Source of the DNA: Oscillospiraceae bacterium
Lineage (GTDB): Bacteria > Bacillota > Clostridia > Oscillospirales > Oscillospiraceae
Direction: 5' to 3'
DNA: 37,368 nt
Assembly: GCA_017440525.1 (NCBI GenBank)
Contig: JAFSHB010000138.1
Coordinates: 1-37,368, forward strand
Part shown: one piece after another, positions 23,416-32,800 of the stretch
How positions within the stretch are numbered: the stretch's first letter is position 1
Layout: every line of letters starts with the position of its first letter
Position numbers and translations under genes: made by a program
The notes under the pieces: model-generated
Told to the model about the DNA's origin: nothing
The model's input: the letters and a program-made list of their open reading frames with translations, nothing else
Databases searched by the model: none

Positions 23416-24264
23416 ATGAATAAACCTCGTACGATCGGCGGCCGCGGCCGTCATGTCCCCGGCCTTATCGTGTGCTCCCTGTGGTGCTGCATGACCTTCG
23501 TGATCCTCGGTTATGTTCTGGCAGCCTCCCTGTCCACCTCCCGCGACATCTTCATGGGCTCTGTGTTCAAGTATGAGACCGGCTTCCATTGGGACAACTA
23601 CGCTGTGGCATGGTCCAAGCAGAAGCTGTATCTGTACTTCTTCAACTCCCTGTTGTATGCAGCAGTCGCTGTCGTCGGCGGTGTCGGCATGGCAGCTCCC
23701 GCAGCTTATGTCCTTTCCCGTTATAAGTTCTTTGGCAACGCCCTGATCAAGCGTACCCTGATCCTGTGCCTGTCCATCCCCTCCATCTTGATGATCCTGC
23801 CTCTGTATGCCATGATCCTCAAGTTCGACATCCAGGGCCGCGGCGCTCTGATGGTCATCTACGCCTGTATGCGTGTGCCTTACTCCACCATCTTCCTGCT
23901 CAACTTCTTCGAGACCATCTCCCGTACTTACGAAGAGGCTGCTGCGATCGACGGCTGCCCCAGCGGCAAGATCTTCACCAAGATCATGCTGCCCATGGTC
24001 AAGCCCGCTATCGCGACCATCTGCCTGTTCGGCTTCATCGGCGTTCTGAACGAGTACATGATCTGCTTGCTGCTGATCCCCTCCGGCGACGCCATGTCTC
24101 TGGGTGTCGGTCTGTCCCGCGCCATCAAGGCTCTGCAGTATGTCGGCAACTACCCCGGCATCTTCGCAGCCGTTGTCATCGCTGTTGCTCCTTCCATCGC
24201 GCTGTTCGCGATCTTCTCCAGAAAGATCATGTTCGGCGGCATGGGCGGCGGCATCAAGGGTTGA
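23416..24264 (+). CDS. Sugar ABC transporter permease, MalG/UgpE type
   Basis: 282 residues from the ATG at 23416. An ATG two codons earlier (23410) lies only 3 nt from the AAAGGAG site, so the inner one is preferred. Six membrane segments begin at about residue 16 (LIVCSLWCCMTFVILGYVLA). The second permease pattern is visible: FNSLLYAAVAVVGGVGMAAPAAYVLSRYKF, then the EAA loop TYEEAAAIDGCPSGKIFTKI with MLPMVKPAI, and the MalG-like C-terminal FAIFSRKIMFGGM(x)GGIKG. It starts 17 nt after the first permease. A terminator and a palindromic repeat follow before the fucosidase gene. Confidence 0.95.
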   Translation: MNKPRTIGGRGRHVPGLIVCSLWCCMTFVILGYVLAASLSTSRDIFMGSVFKYETGFHWDNYAVAWSKQKLYLYFFNSLLYAAVAVVGGVGMAAPAAYVLSRYKFFGNALIKRTLILCLSIPSILMILPLYAMILKFDIQGRGALMVIYACMRVPYSTIFLLNFFETISRTYEEAAAIDGCPSGKIFTKIMLPMVKPAIATICLFGFIGVLNEYMICLLLIPSGDAMSLGVGLSRAIKALQYVGNYPGIFAAVVIAVAPSIALFAIFSRKIMFGGMGGGIKG

Positions 24265-24278
24265 TCACTTTGTCAACG

Positions 24279-24312
24279 AAAGGAGAGAAACAAGTCTGTT
24301 TCTCTCCTTTTT
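24279..24312 (+). terminator. Terminator after the permease genes
   Basis: A 14-bp perfect stem (24279-24292 with 24297-24310) has an AGTC loop, ending in a T run to 24312. It separates transport from the fucosidase gene. Confidence 0.9.
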
Positions 24313-24339
24313 ATATGTTTCGCGATCGCAGAGAACGCT

Positions 24340-24414
24340 GTAGGGCGGCCGGACCCGCGGCCGCCGCATCCCGGCAATGTCGGCGCACGGCGGGCACGGG
24401 TCTGCCCGCCCTAC
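24340..24414. repeat. Palindromic intergenic repeat, GTAGGGCGG...CCGCCCTAC
   Basis: A 75-bp element with 9-bp perfect inverted ends (24340-24348 and 24406-24414) and internal GGCCGCC hairpin words. Its first 17 bases equal those of the element at 2279, proving a dispersed family. No promoter for the fucosidase is obvious in the 56 nt that follow. Confidence 0.8.
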
Positions 24415-24470
24415 GGTATCGTGCGATCTGTGAAAAATGCGATCATATCGATAAAAAGGAGAATGAAAAT

Positions 24471-25712
24471 ATGCAGCCTCATAAGCAAGATTGGTTCAAC
24501 GAGAGCAAGCTCTGTATGTTCGTCCATTACGGACTGTATGCCCAGATCGCCCGGGGCGAATGGACCCAGTTCAACGAAAGAAAGCCCTGCGAGGAAGTGG
24601 CTGAGCTGGCCAAGACCTTCGACCCCAAGCATTTCGATGCCGAGGATCTGGTCCGCCGCGCCAAGGAAGCCGGCTTCAAGTATGTGACCCTGACCTCCCG
24701 CCATCACGAGGGCTTCTGTCTGTTCGACAGCAAGTACTCCGATTTCACCTCCATGAAGTACGTGGGCCGCGACCTGCTGCGTGAGTATGTGGATGCCTGC
24801 CGCAAGTACGATATGAAGGTCGGCGTGTACTACTCTCTGCTGGACTGGCGCTTCAAGGGCTACTTCGATCATAAGAAGCATCCCGAGAGCAAGCAGAAGA
24901 TGGTCGATCAGGTGTTCAACCAGGTGCGTGAGCTTTTGACCAACTACGGCAAGATCGACTATCTGTGGTTCGACGGCGGCTGGTATGACGATGTCCTGCC
25001 CGGCAGCCGCCCCGATTACGGTCAGCTGGTCTCCGATTTCCGGAACTCCAAGGAGCTGCTGAAGATGATCTACGAGCTGCAGCCCCACATCCTGATCAAC
25101 GACCGCACCGGCGAACCCGGCGATATCACCACCCCCGAGCAGAAGACCGGCAAGTGCAACGACGGCCGCTATGTGGAAGCCTGCATGACTCTGGGCGACC
25201 GCTGGGGCTGGGGCTTCATCCAGAACAACAACTTCAAGGACTTCACTACTGTTCTGCAGACCATCATCATCCAGTTGTCCTTCGGCGGCAACTTCAATCT
25301 GAATGTAGGCCCCATGGAGGACGGCTCCATCCGCGACTGCGAGCAGGAGATCCTTGCCAAGCTGGGCCAGTGGCTGCGCCGCAACGGCGAGGCCGTCTAC
25401 GGCACCACCGGTATGCCCGCGGGCATCGAGTCCATCATCGGTGAGTTCACCTCCAAGGGCAACGACATCTACTGGCATGTGTTCCGCTGGCCCCACAAGG
25501 GCGAAGCGATCCTGCGCGGCCTTCGCAAGAAGGTCAAGCGTGTCACCCTGCTGGAGAATGGGCAGGAGTATCCCTTCGAGCAGCAGGCCTACGGTCGCCT
25601 GATCGTGAAGGATCTGCCCCTGCTGGCTCCCGATCCCACCTGCACGGTCATCAAGATCGAATGCACAGACGAGCCTACTCCTGAAGATCCCGATACCTAC
25701 GGTATCTTCTGA
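24471..25712 (+). CDS. Alpha-L-fucosidase, GH29, cytoplasmic
   Basis: 413 residues with no signal peptide. GH29 landmarks: the N-terminal WFNESKLCMFVHYGLYAQ (H19), FDPKHFDAEDLVRRAKEAGFKYVTLTSRHHEGF (H78, H79), DMKVGVYYSLLDW and YLWFDGGW, whose D168 is the expected nucleophile. Later come the tryptophan-rich WGWGFIQNNNFKD and GGNFNLNVGPMEDGSI. After the barrel lies a short C-terminal beta domain (from about residue 310), as in compact bacterial GH29. It removes terminal alpha-L-fucose, here from imported oligosaccharides, as it has no export signal. AAAAAGGAG precedes the ATG. Longer upstream frames read out of frame through the permease and are not coding. The acid/base residue cannot be assigned by eye. 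Confidence 0.93.
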   Translation: MQPHKQDWFNESKLCMFVHYGLYAQIARGEWTQFNERKPCEEVAELAKTFDPKHFDAEDLVRRAKEAGFKYVTLTSRHHEGFCLFDSKYSDFTSMKYVGRDLLREYVDACRKYDMKVGVYYSLLDWRFKGYFDHKKHPESKQKMVDQVFNQVRELLTNYGKIDYLWFDGGWYDDVLPGSRPDYGQLVSDFRNSKELLKMIYELQPHILINDRTGEPGDITTPEQKTGKCNDGRYVEACMTLGDRWGWGFIQNNNFKDFTTVLQTIIIQLSFGGNFNLNVGPMEDGSIRDCEQEILAKLGQWLRRNGEAVYGTTGMPAGIESIIGEFTSKGNDIYWHVFRWPHKGEAILRGLRKKVKRVTLLENGQEYPFEQQAYGRLIVKDLPLLAPDPTCTVIKIECTDEPTPEDPDTYGIF

Positions 25713-25730
25713 TCGCCGACGAATCAAAAT

Positions 25731-25747
25731 GGCGGGCATTGCCCGCC
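25731..25747. repeat. Short GC-rich palindrome
   Basis: GGCGGGC-ATT-GCCCGCC, a 7-bp perfect stem that shares the word GGCGGGCA with the palindrome at 7550. No T run follows. Confidence 0.6.
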
Positions 25748-25762
25748 TCCTGCAGACGCCTG

Positions 25763-25801
25763 AAAGCACCGCTCCGGGACACGCCCTGAGCGGTGCTTTT
25801 T
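25763..25801 (+). terminator. Terminator after the fucosidase gene
   Basis: A 12-bp stem (25763-25774 with 25788-25799) has an inner loop that can itself pair (CGGG with CCCT). A T run closes it (25797-25801). Confidence 0.88.
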
Positions 25802-25803
25802 GC

Positions 25804-25835
25804 GGACACCTCGGAAGAGGTGTCCCTATTTTTTT
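25804..25835. terminator. Second hairpin with T run near the end of the AraC gene
   Basis: GGACACCTC-GGAA-GAGGTGTCC (25804-25825), then CTATTTTTTT. It can act as a backup rightward terminator; the T run is also the end of the leftward AraC coding sequence. Confidence 0.6.
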
Positions 25836-26656
25836 GCCAGCGGAGCGGTGGCAGGCGGGTAGGGCTGGAAAGGGGAGCGGCTGTCCTCGCTGAGGGCCAG
25901 CTTCTTTTTCCATTCCTTGGGGGAGTAGCCTGTTTTCTTCTTGAAGAGCTTGGTGAAATTATTGGGATCGTTGAAGCCGCACATCAGAGCGGCTTCCTTG
26001 ACGGAATAGCCCTTGTTCAGGTACAGCTTGGCATTGATCACCCGGACCGTCAGCAGATACTCCTGGATGCTCATGCCGATCTTCTTTGTGAATTGCCGCG
26101 ACAGGTGGCAGGCGTTGATGCCAAGCTCTGCGGCCAGCTCCGCCACAGAGAGCTTCTGCATATAGGAGGCTGTGATATGCTCCACGACCCATTGGATGTA
26201 GTCAGATCGCGGCGCGGCAGGGTGGGTCAGGGTCGCGTGGAGCAGGAACAGGTCGCTGGTGATCCGAGTGACCAGATTTTCTGTGGTGGTGCGGGGATCG
26301 TACAGGCGGGCGAAGAGAGAAGGAGGCACATCGAACACCGGCGGCAGACTGAGAAAGTCATGGGCCAGCGTACCGGTGAAGCCGATCCACTGGAAGAACC
26401 AGGGGTCCTCCTTATCGGTGGTGAAGCTGCCGAGCTCGCCCGGCGGGATCAGAAAGAACTGACCGGGTCTTGGAGAATAGGTCGTGTCACCGATGCGTAC
26501 TTTGCCCTTACCGCGATAGATGCGATAGAGCACATAGCAGTTGCCGGACTGGCTGGCATGTCCTTCGTGACTGGGCTCGCATTCGCTCTCACCCATGAAG
26601 ATGGGGTTCAGATCCTGCAGGCTCTGCTTGAGCATGAGTTGGTAGTGGATACGCAT
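25826..26656 (-). CDS. AraC-family regulator (cupin sensor), divergent from the giant lyase
   Basis: 276 residues. The sensor half has the AraC cupin pattern (VLYRIYRGKGKVRIGDTTYSP, then RPGQFFLIPPGELGSF, and WFFQWIGFTG). The C-terminal half holds two helix-turn-helix motifs: LSVAELAAELGINACHLSRQF and SVKEAALMCGFNDPNNFTKLFKKKTGYSPKEW. The start at 26656 has AAGGAGG 8 nt upstream. It stands between the fucosidase and the giant secreted lyase. Its promoter overlaps a pair of 13-bp direct repeats, so it probably controls itself and the lyase. The tail (PFQPYPPATAPLAKK) is proline-rich and probably disordered. Confidence 0.93.
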   Translation of the reverse strand: MRIHYQLMLKQSLQDLNPIFMGESECEPSHEGHASQSGNCYVLYRIYRGKGKVRIGDTTYSPRPGQFFLIPPGELGSFTTDKEDPWFFQWIGFTGTLAHDFLSLPPVFDVPPSLFARLYDPRTTTENLVTRITSDLFLLHATLTHPAAPRSDYIQWVVEHITASYMQKLSVAELAAELGINACHLSRQFTKKIGMSIQEYLLTVRVINAKLYLNKGYSVKEAALMCGFNDPNNFTKLFKKKTGYSPKEWKKKLALSEDSRSPFQPYPPATAPLAKK

Positions 26657-26673
26657 AGAGAGACCTCCTTATC

Positions 26674-26744
26674 AATACATCATATTATACCAGAAATACA
26701 TCATATTTTGCAATGGTATTTATTTTGGATATCATGTATCATAT
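26674..26744. promoter_or_regulatory. Candidate AraC operator: AATACATCATATT repeats
   Basis: AATACATCATATT occurs at 26674-26686 and again at 26695-26707, exactly 21 bp apart (two helical turns). A weaker third copy (ATGTATCATAT, 26734-26744) lies toward the lyase. The first pair covers the -10 and -35 of the leftward AraC gene, and the third lies near a possible lyase promoter. Confidence 0.55.
26684..26713 (-). promoter_or_regulatory. Promoter of the third AraC gene
   Basis: Read leftward: TTGCAA (26713-26708), an 18-nt spacer and TATAAT (26689-26684) preceded by TGG. It lies inside the direct repeats, which fits autoregulation. Confidence 0.6.
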
Positions 26745-26753
26745 AGCTAAGAT
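26725..26753 (+). promoter_or_regulatory. Candidate promoter for the giant lyase gene
   Basis: TTGGAT (26725-26730), a 17-nt spacer and TAAGAT (26748-26753). An alternative is TTGCAA (26708-26713), 16 nt, TATCAT (26730-26735). Either leaves a 130-155-nt leader before the start at 26892, which is long and otherwise unexplained. Confidence 0.4.
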
Positions 26754-26891
26754 AAAAGCCGAAGCATCCCCTTGGAAAAGGCAATATGCACAAAAACAAG
26801 GTGCGGGTCTTGGCGATTATTTTTGATAGATCGATCAAGGCCGCAGGCAGTACGGAAGCCGCGGTCAAAAGGCAAAGGAAGGAAGAACACT

Positions 26892-29800
26892 ATGAAGAAC
26901 ATGATGAAACGGCTCCTGTCCGCGATCCTGGTCCTCGTTATGGTGCTCGGCGTCGTCCCCGGCGGCGTTTTCACGGGCACAAAGGCTCAGGCTGCGGAAG
27001 CAGAAAGCACCACCGTGGTCTGCGACTTCAAGGATTTCGCCATGGAGTCTGCGGCTGCGGCAGAGGATTCCGCCGATCACTGGTGGAATCAGCTGAGAGC
27101 GGGCGGCGATGACTATTCCAAGATCGTCGGCTGTGACTATGCACAGACCATGACGAATATCGCGGCCTACAACGGCGCTGAGAACTCCATGCTGGCGGCC
27201 CTGAAGGATGAGAACTGGACGATTAACGAGACCGAGTCCGTCCTCACCAACGCCTACTTTGCAAAGAAGGTATGGCTCAATGCCGATTCCGAGGTGGAGT
27301 GGGGACTGGCTCTGAACTCCACCAGCTACACCGCCGCCACCAACCCTCCCCGTGCCCGTCTGGTGTTCGACATCAAGGTGCCGGAGGCCGGTCAGTACCG
27401 CGTGGATCTCGACGCGTTCCTGTCCTCTGAGACTGAGCCTCAGACCGGTGTGCGCGGCAACGGCACGGCCAACCTCTATGTCAACGGCACCCAGTTCAAG
27501 AGCGAGGTGTCCTTCGGCGGCGAAAGAGGCACCACGACCATCAATGTGGCAGAGTATGTGTCCTTGAAGGAAGGCATCAATACCTTCACCATCGAGGCGT
27601 GCAGAGCTGCCTACATGATGTACTTCAACAGCATCACCCTGACTGAGATCGTCTGCGACTGCGAAGATCTGACTGCCAAGGTGGAGAAGGGTCTGGGCAA
27701 CACCCACAAGGAATATGAGCAGTGTGACAACTGCGGCAAGATCTACAACGAAGAGACCGTGGATTGCACCGAAGGGGATGTGTTCCTGACCTGCTCGGTC
27801 TGCGGCGGCGAGATGACCTGCGTCCACGAGAGCGTGGAGCAGATGGAGCTCGACTATAAGGCCATGATGAAGGCTGCATCCAAGACCGATTGGTGGGATG
27901 CGCTCCCCACGGTCAATACCGCGTCCGGCATCGAGACCAAGCGCGTGGGCAATGCTTACGGCACCGCTATGACTGCCGATGAGCAGGCTGTCTATGCTCA
28001 GATGCAGGCATGGCTCCTGGATAACTACGGCTGGCAATTCGATGCGGCCTCTGCGCTGACTTCCTCCTACGGCAACCGCGTGTATCTGTGCGCCGATGAT
28101 GCCGTGGCATGGGGCCTGTGGCATCATGCCTATTTCCCCTTTATGGCCGCCCGCAACCGCATGGCCATGGAGATCACTGCGGAGACCTCCGGCTGGTATG
28201 AGCTGGAGCTGGACATCTACCTCCAGAATGCCAACGGCACCCACTATCCCAAGGATGCCTCTTCTTCCACCCAGTCTGCCGGCGGCTACTCCAATGTGTA
28301 TGTCAATGGTGAGCTGGTCAAGGCAGATGTGTTCTTCGGCGGCGACAATGCTGTTTCCACCGTCAGTGTTGGCACGGTCTATCTGGATGAAGGTGTCAAC
28401 ATCATCGATCTGCAGGTCTCCAAGTCCAACACCGGCGCCACCTCCAATGTCTACGGCGGTGCGACTGCAGCAGCGCTGTGCGGTATGTCCATGCTGAAGA
28501 TGGACTATGTCTCCAACACCGACGGCTCTCACGATCTGAAGGCCGTGTGTGAGAAGTGTGGGGAAGAATGGGGCGGAAATGTCTCGGAGGAATGTATCGA
28601 CACCGATGACGATGGCCGCTGCCAGAAGTGTGGGTATCTGCTGCACTGCGATCACCCCGCTACCACCGAGGGCGTCAAGTCTGTCGGCAAGAACCGCCAT
28701 CAGTACTTCGAGACCTGTACGGCAGACGGCTGCGGTGCAGTCATCGACGGTGAGATCGAGGATTGCACGGTCGGTGACACCGAGGGCATCTGCGGTGTCT
28801 GCGGCGGTCAGATCCGCGACCTGTCCAAGATCTCCATCGACTTCCTTGAGATCTTCCGGAAGGCTTCTGCCGAAACATGGTGGGCCGATCTGGAGGACGC
28901 CAAGGAGGATACCAAGAAGGCAGGCTCTTCCACCACCTCCGATCTGATGACGGACAAGCAGAAGGCTGCCTATGCCAAGCTGCGTCAGTTCATGCTGGAC
29001 GAGACCGGCTGGACCATCGATGAGAGCGTCTCCTGTCTGGAGAACCAGTACTACTCCTCCGAGATGTTCTTCACCACCTCCGAGAAGGCAGGCTGGGGCA
29101 TCGCGTATTATCCCACCTATATCGCCCATGCTTCCAGAAGCAAGATGGCTTTCACCGTCAATGCGGAGGAAGCCGGCTGGTACAACCTGACCGTGGGCAG
29201 CTACAAGGAGAGCTCCACCGGTTCTTCCGCCACCTACACCGGCAAATACCTAGGCGGCGGCCGCACCAATGTGTATTGGGGTGACGAGAAGCTCTACGAC
29301 GAATATTCCTTCGGCGGCAGCAACGCCTACGCTGCCGATTCCATGGGTATGGTCTATCTGGAAGAGGGCATCAACCCTGTGGTCTTCGATCTGGTCAAGG
29401 ACTACAACGGCACCACCAACAACGGCCGACGCTGTGCCTTCATCCGGGATCTGACCCTGACCCGTCTGGATGAGGTGGAGGTGGAAGAGAGCCTGTCCGC
29501 CGCCATGGATCTGCGTACCACCTACCTGAAGTTCGACACAGTGATCGACAGCACCTATGCGGCTGCGTCTCTGGATGAGGATGTGACCGTGGCTTCCTTC
29601 GATGCCGACGGCAACCTGCTCCTCACAGGCGAAGCACAGGGTGAGACCACCGTGGTCGTGACCAGCGGCGGTGAGCCTGTCTGCGAAGTTCCCGTGAAGG
29701 TCGTGCCCAAGACCTCCATCTACTACGATCTCTCCAAGGGCAGCGAAAAGACTGCCGGCAAGAAGGGCTTTGCTGCCATCAAGGGTTATGACAGCCTGCC

Positions 29801-32800
29801 TGATGACGGCATCGTCTCCGATCCCTGGTACACCTACTATGTGGAAGATTCCGCAAAGTGGAATGCCGCCCAAAAGACCGCTGTTATCAAGGGCAAGACC
29901 CAGTTCACCGTGGATGTGGCAGGCGAAGGCTGGCACGATGTGATGCTGGATCTGTATATGCAGGACAGCGGCGCAGATGTGGAAGTCTGGATGACCCCCG
30001 GCAATGAGGGCGGTATGGATTCCGACTACTATCTGGGCACTGTCAATACCAAGTCTGTGGAAAAGGCCCGCCGCCAGATCGTGCTAAGGAGCATCGAACT
30101 GGAGAAGGGCGAATACACCCTGACCTTCGTGGCGGAGGGCGAACTGTGGATCAATGCCGTCAAGTTCACCCCTGCCGATGCACCCAAACTGCTGCTGGAG
30201 GCAAAGCCTGTGGCAGACAAGCTGGGCAGAACGATGCAGACCCAGATCACCGGCAAGTGGGACAACGGCGTGACCGCAGAGCTCCGCTGGGCAGGCTTTG
30301 GCTGGAACAACGATGAGGCGCTCTATACCGCTGATATCGAGGAGTCTGTCCTGTACATCACAGGCTATGTTCCCGGTGAGTATGCCCTGCAGATCGATGT
30401 GGATCTGGCCGGTGTGTCCTCCACCATCACGGTGCCCATCACCGTCTATGAGACCTCTCCGCTGGCCTCTGCCGATGTTGTCATCGACAATGTCCAGACC
30501 GGTCTGGTGGCAAGATATACCAAGCAGTATTTCGACTTCGACCTGATCGGCGAAGATGGTGAGAAGATCTATTTCAACGAGGCTGAGATCACCTACACCG
30601 CCGCGGATGAGGACATCGTAGCGTTCTTCGAGGACGAGGCTGCCTTTATGGGCATCGCCAACGGTGAGACCGATATCACAGTCTCCGTTCCCGCTGTGGA
30701 CTTCACCAAGACCTTCCATATCACTGTGGCAGACGCAGGCGAGAACCTGCTGCGTACCCACGACGGTGACTTTGAATTTGGCGAAGAAGTGACCAATTCC
30801 ATCTGGCACTGGCAGCCCGGCTTCGGCCCTTCGAGCAGCCAGTACAAGGCCAACGCTTGGGCCTTCGGCTCTGTCCATGAGGAAGAAAACGGCAACCACT
30901 GCTTCCGCCTCGATATCAACCCCAATGGTGCTTACAACATCAACACCACCGGTACGGAAGCGGTCCTCAGCGCCGGCAGCTATGTGGAGCTGCAGCCCGG
31001 CAGGATGTATGAGATCAGCCTCCGCGCCCGCAGCGAGAATATGGCGGCTCCTGCCGGTTCCGCCGGCGGCCTGATGTTCTCCTTCCAGGCTTACGACTTC
31101 GGCGCACAGGCCAGAGGCACCACCCTCAGTCAGGTCTACACCTCTGTGGAGCTGGAGCAGAACGATCCCGAGTGGAAAACCTACAAGCTCCGTGTCATGG
31201 CTCCCGTGGAGCACGACGGCCCCATCTATGTGATGCCCCGTGTGATCCTGCGTCAGAGCAACTCTGCGGACTACAGCCTGACCGGCTTCACCGGCACGGC
31301 TTATGTGGATGACTTCCAGTTCCGTGAGGTCGGCTTCGACCGTCTGGAGACCTCTCTGGAATCCAACCCCAAGGATACCGTGACGCCTGTCAACATGGCG
31401 ATCCACGCCTGGTCCACCACCGGCTGCATCGTGGATATCGGCGCCGATGATATGGATATCATCGAAGTCGTCTCCGACAATGAGGATGTGGTCGTGGTCG
31501 AAGGCGCTGTGGAGCGTAAGAAGGATCTGAACGGTACCTATATGCCCATCGTGCCTGTCCGCCTCGTGGGTATGAACGATGCGGCCAACCTGATCACCAC
31601 TGTGAACATCCACGGCCGTACGCTGACTGCCTATCTTGATATGACCACCACCGGTCTCAAGGAAGTCCTCCGTGATGTGACCTACGATGCCAATGGTGTC
31701 GGTGCGGTCAACATGAAGGTCGGCGATGTGGCAGAGGGCGATGTCAACGGCCGTACCACCCAGCTGATCCCTCTCGATGAGGTCTACATCCGTGAAAACG
31801 GCAACATCTACTTCAAGTCCCAAGACTCCGCGATCGCCGAAGTCGATCAGGCCACCGGCGATATCACTGCCGTGGGCGAAGGCACTGTGACCGTCACGGC
31901 CTATGCCATGGTGGAGGGCATCACCAGAAGCGCTTCCGTCATCGTCAATGTGACCGATGATACGGACCTTGCTGCCATCACCCTGTCCACACCTGTGGGC
32001 TATGTAGGTGCAGGCAATACCATGCCCATCGCCCTTGCCGGCTCCAAGCTCTCCGGCGGCCCTGCCAATATGGATAACTTCGCTGTGGCCTGGTCTGTGG
32101 ATGAGGCTGCTCTGGCAGACGGCATCGCCACCATCGATGAGGACGGCATCGTGACTGCCATCAAGCCCGGTACTGTCACCGTTACTGCCTCTACTGCCGT
32201 GCAGGATACTGTCGTTTCCGCTTCCATCTCCCTGAATGTGGTGGAGAATGCGCTCCTGCCCGTCGAGAATGTGATCATCGATTTCACCGACGGCCGTACC
32301 ATCTTCGGTGAGCACGCTGCCATCGATGTCGATGGCTACGAGATCAACCGTGAACTGACCTACAACAAGGGCGCAAGCATCCTGCACAACTATAAGGGCG
32401 GCTTGAGCTGCTCTCCCGGCGTGGGCAAGAGCGTGGCAGTCGATGTCATGGTGCGCAAGTCCGGCTGGTACACCGCAAAGGCTACCGGCGCGATCTTCTC
32501 TTACGGCGGCATCAGCGATGTGTTCGTGGATGATGCTTTCGTGGGCGTCCTCGATAACAAGAACGGCGGATCCGGTTCGCACTACGGCGCCAACTGCAAT
32601 GGCAACACCATCTATCTGGAAGCAGGCGTCCATACCTGGCTCGTGACCTGCACCACCTCCGGCTCCGTGTTCATCGGCTCTTTGCAGCTGCTGGCCGACA
32701 ACGACCCCAATGAGATCGCGGTCGAGCCCAACGTCAAGGGCGAACTGATGGTCGGCGAGACTGCCGCTGTCACCTTGACCACCGAAAATGCTTCCGTCTA

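Noticed and set aside
23766..24470. Long N-terminal extension of the fucosidase frame
   Set aside because: This part reads out of frame through the second permease and the palindromic repeat, giving Arg/His-rich nonsense; a good ribosome site fixes the start at 24471.
26865..29129. A 754-codon minus-strand frame
   Set aside because: Same antisense artefact over the N-terminal part of the lyase gene; it has no domain and no convincing start.
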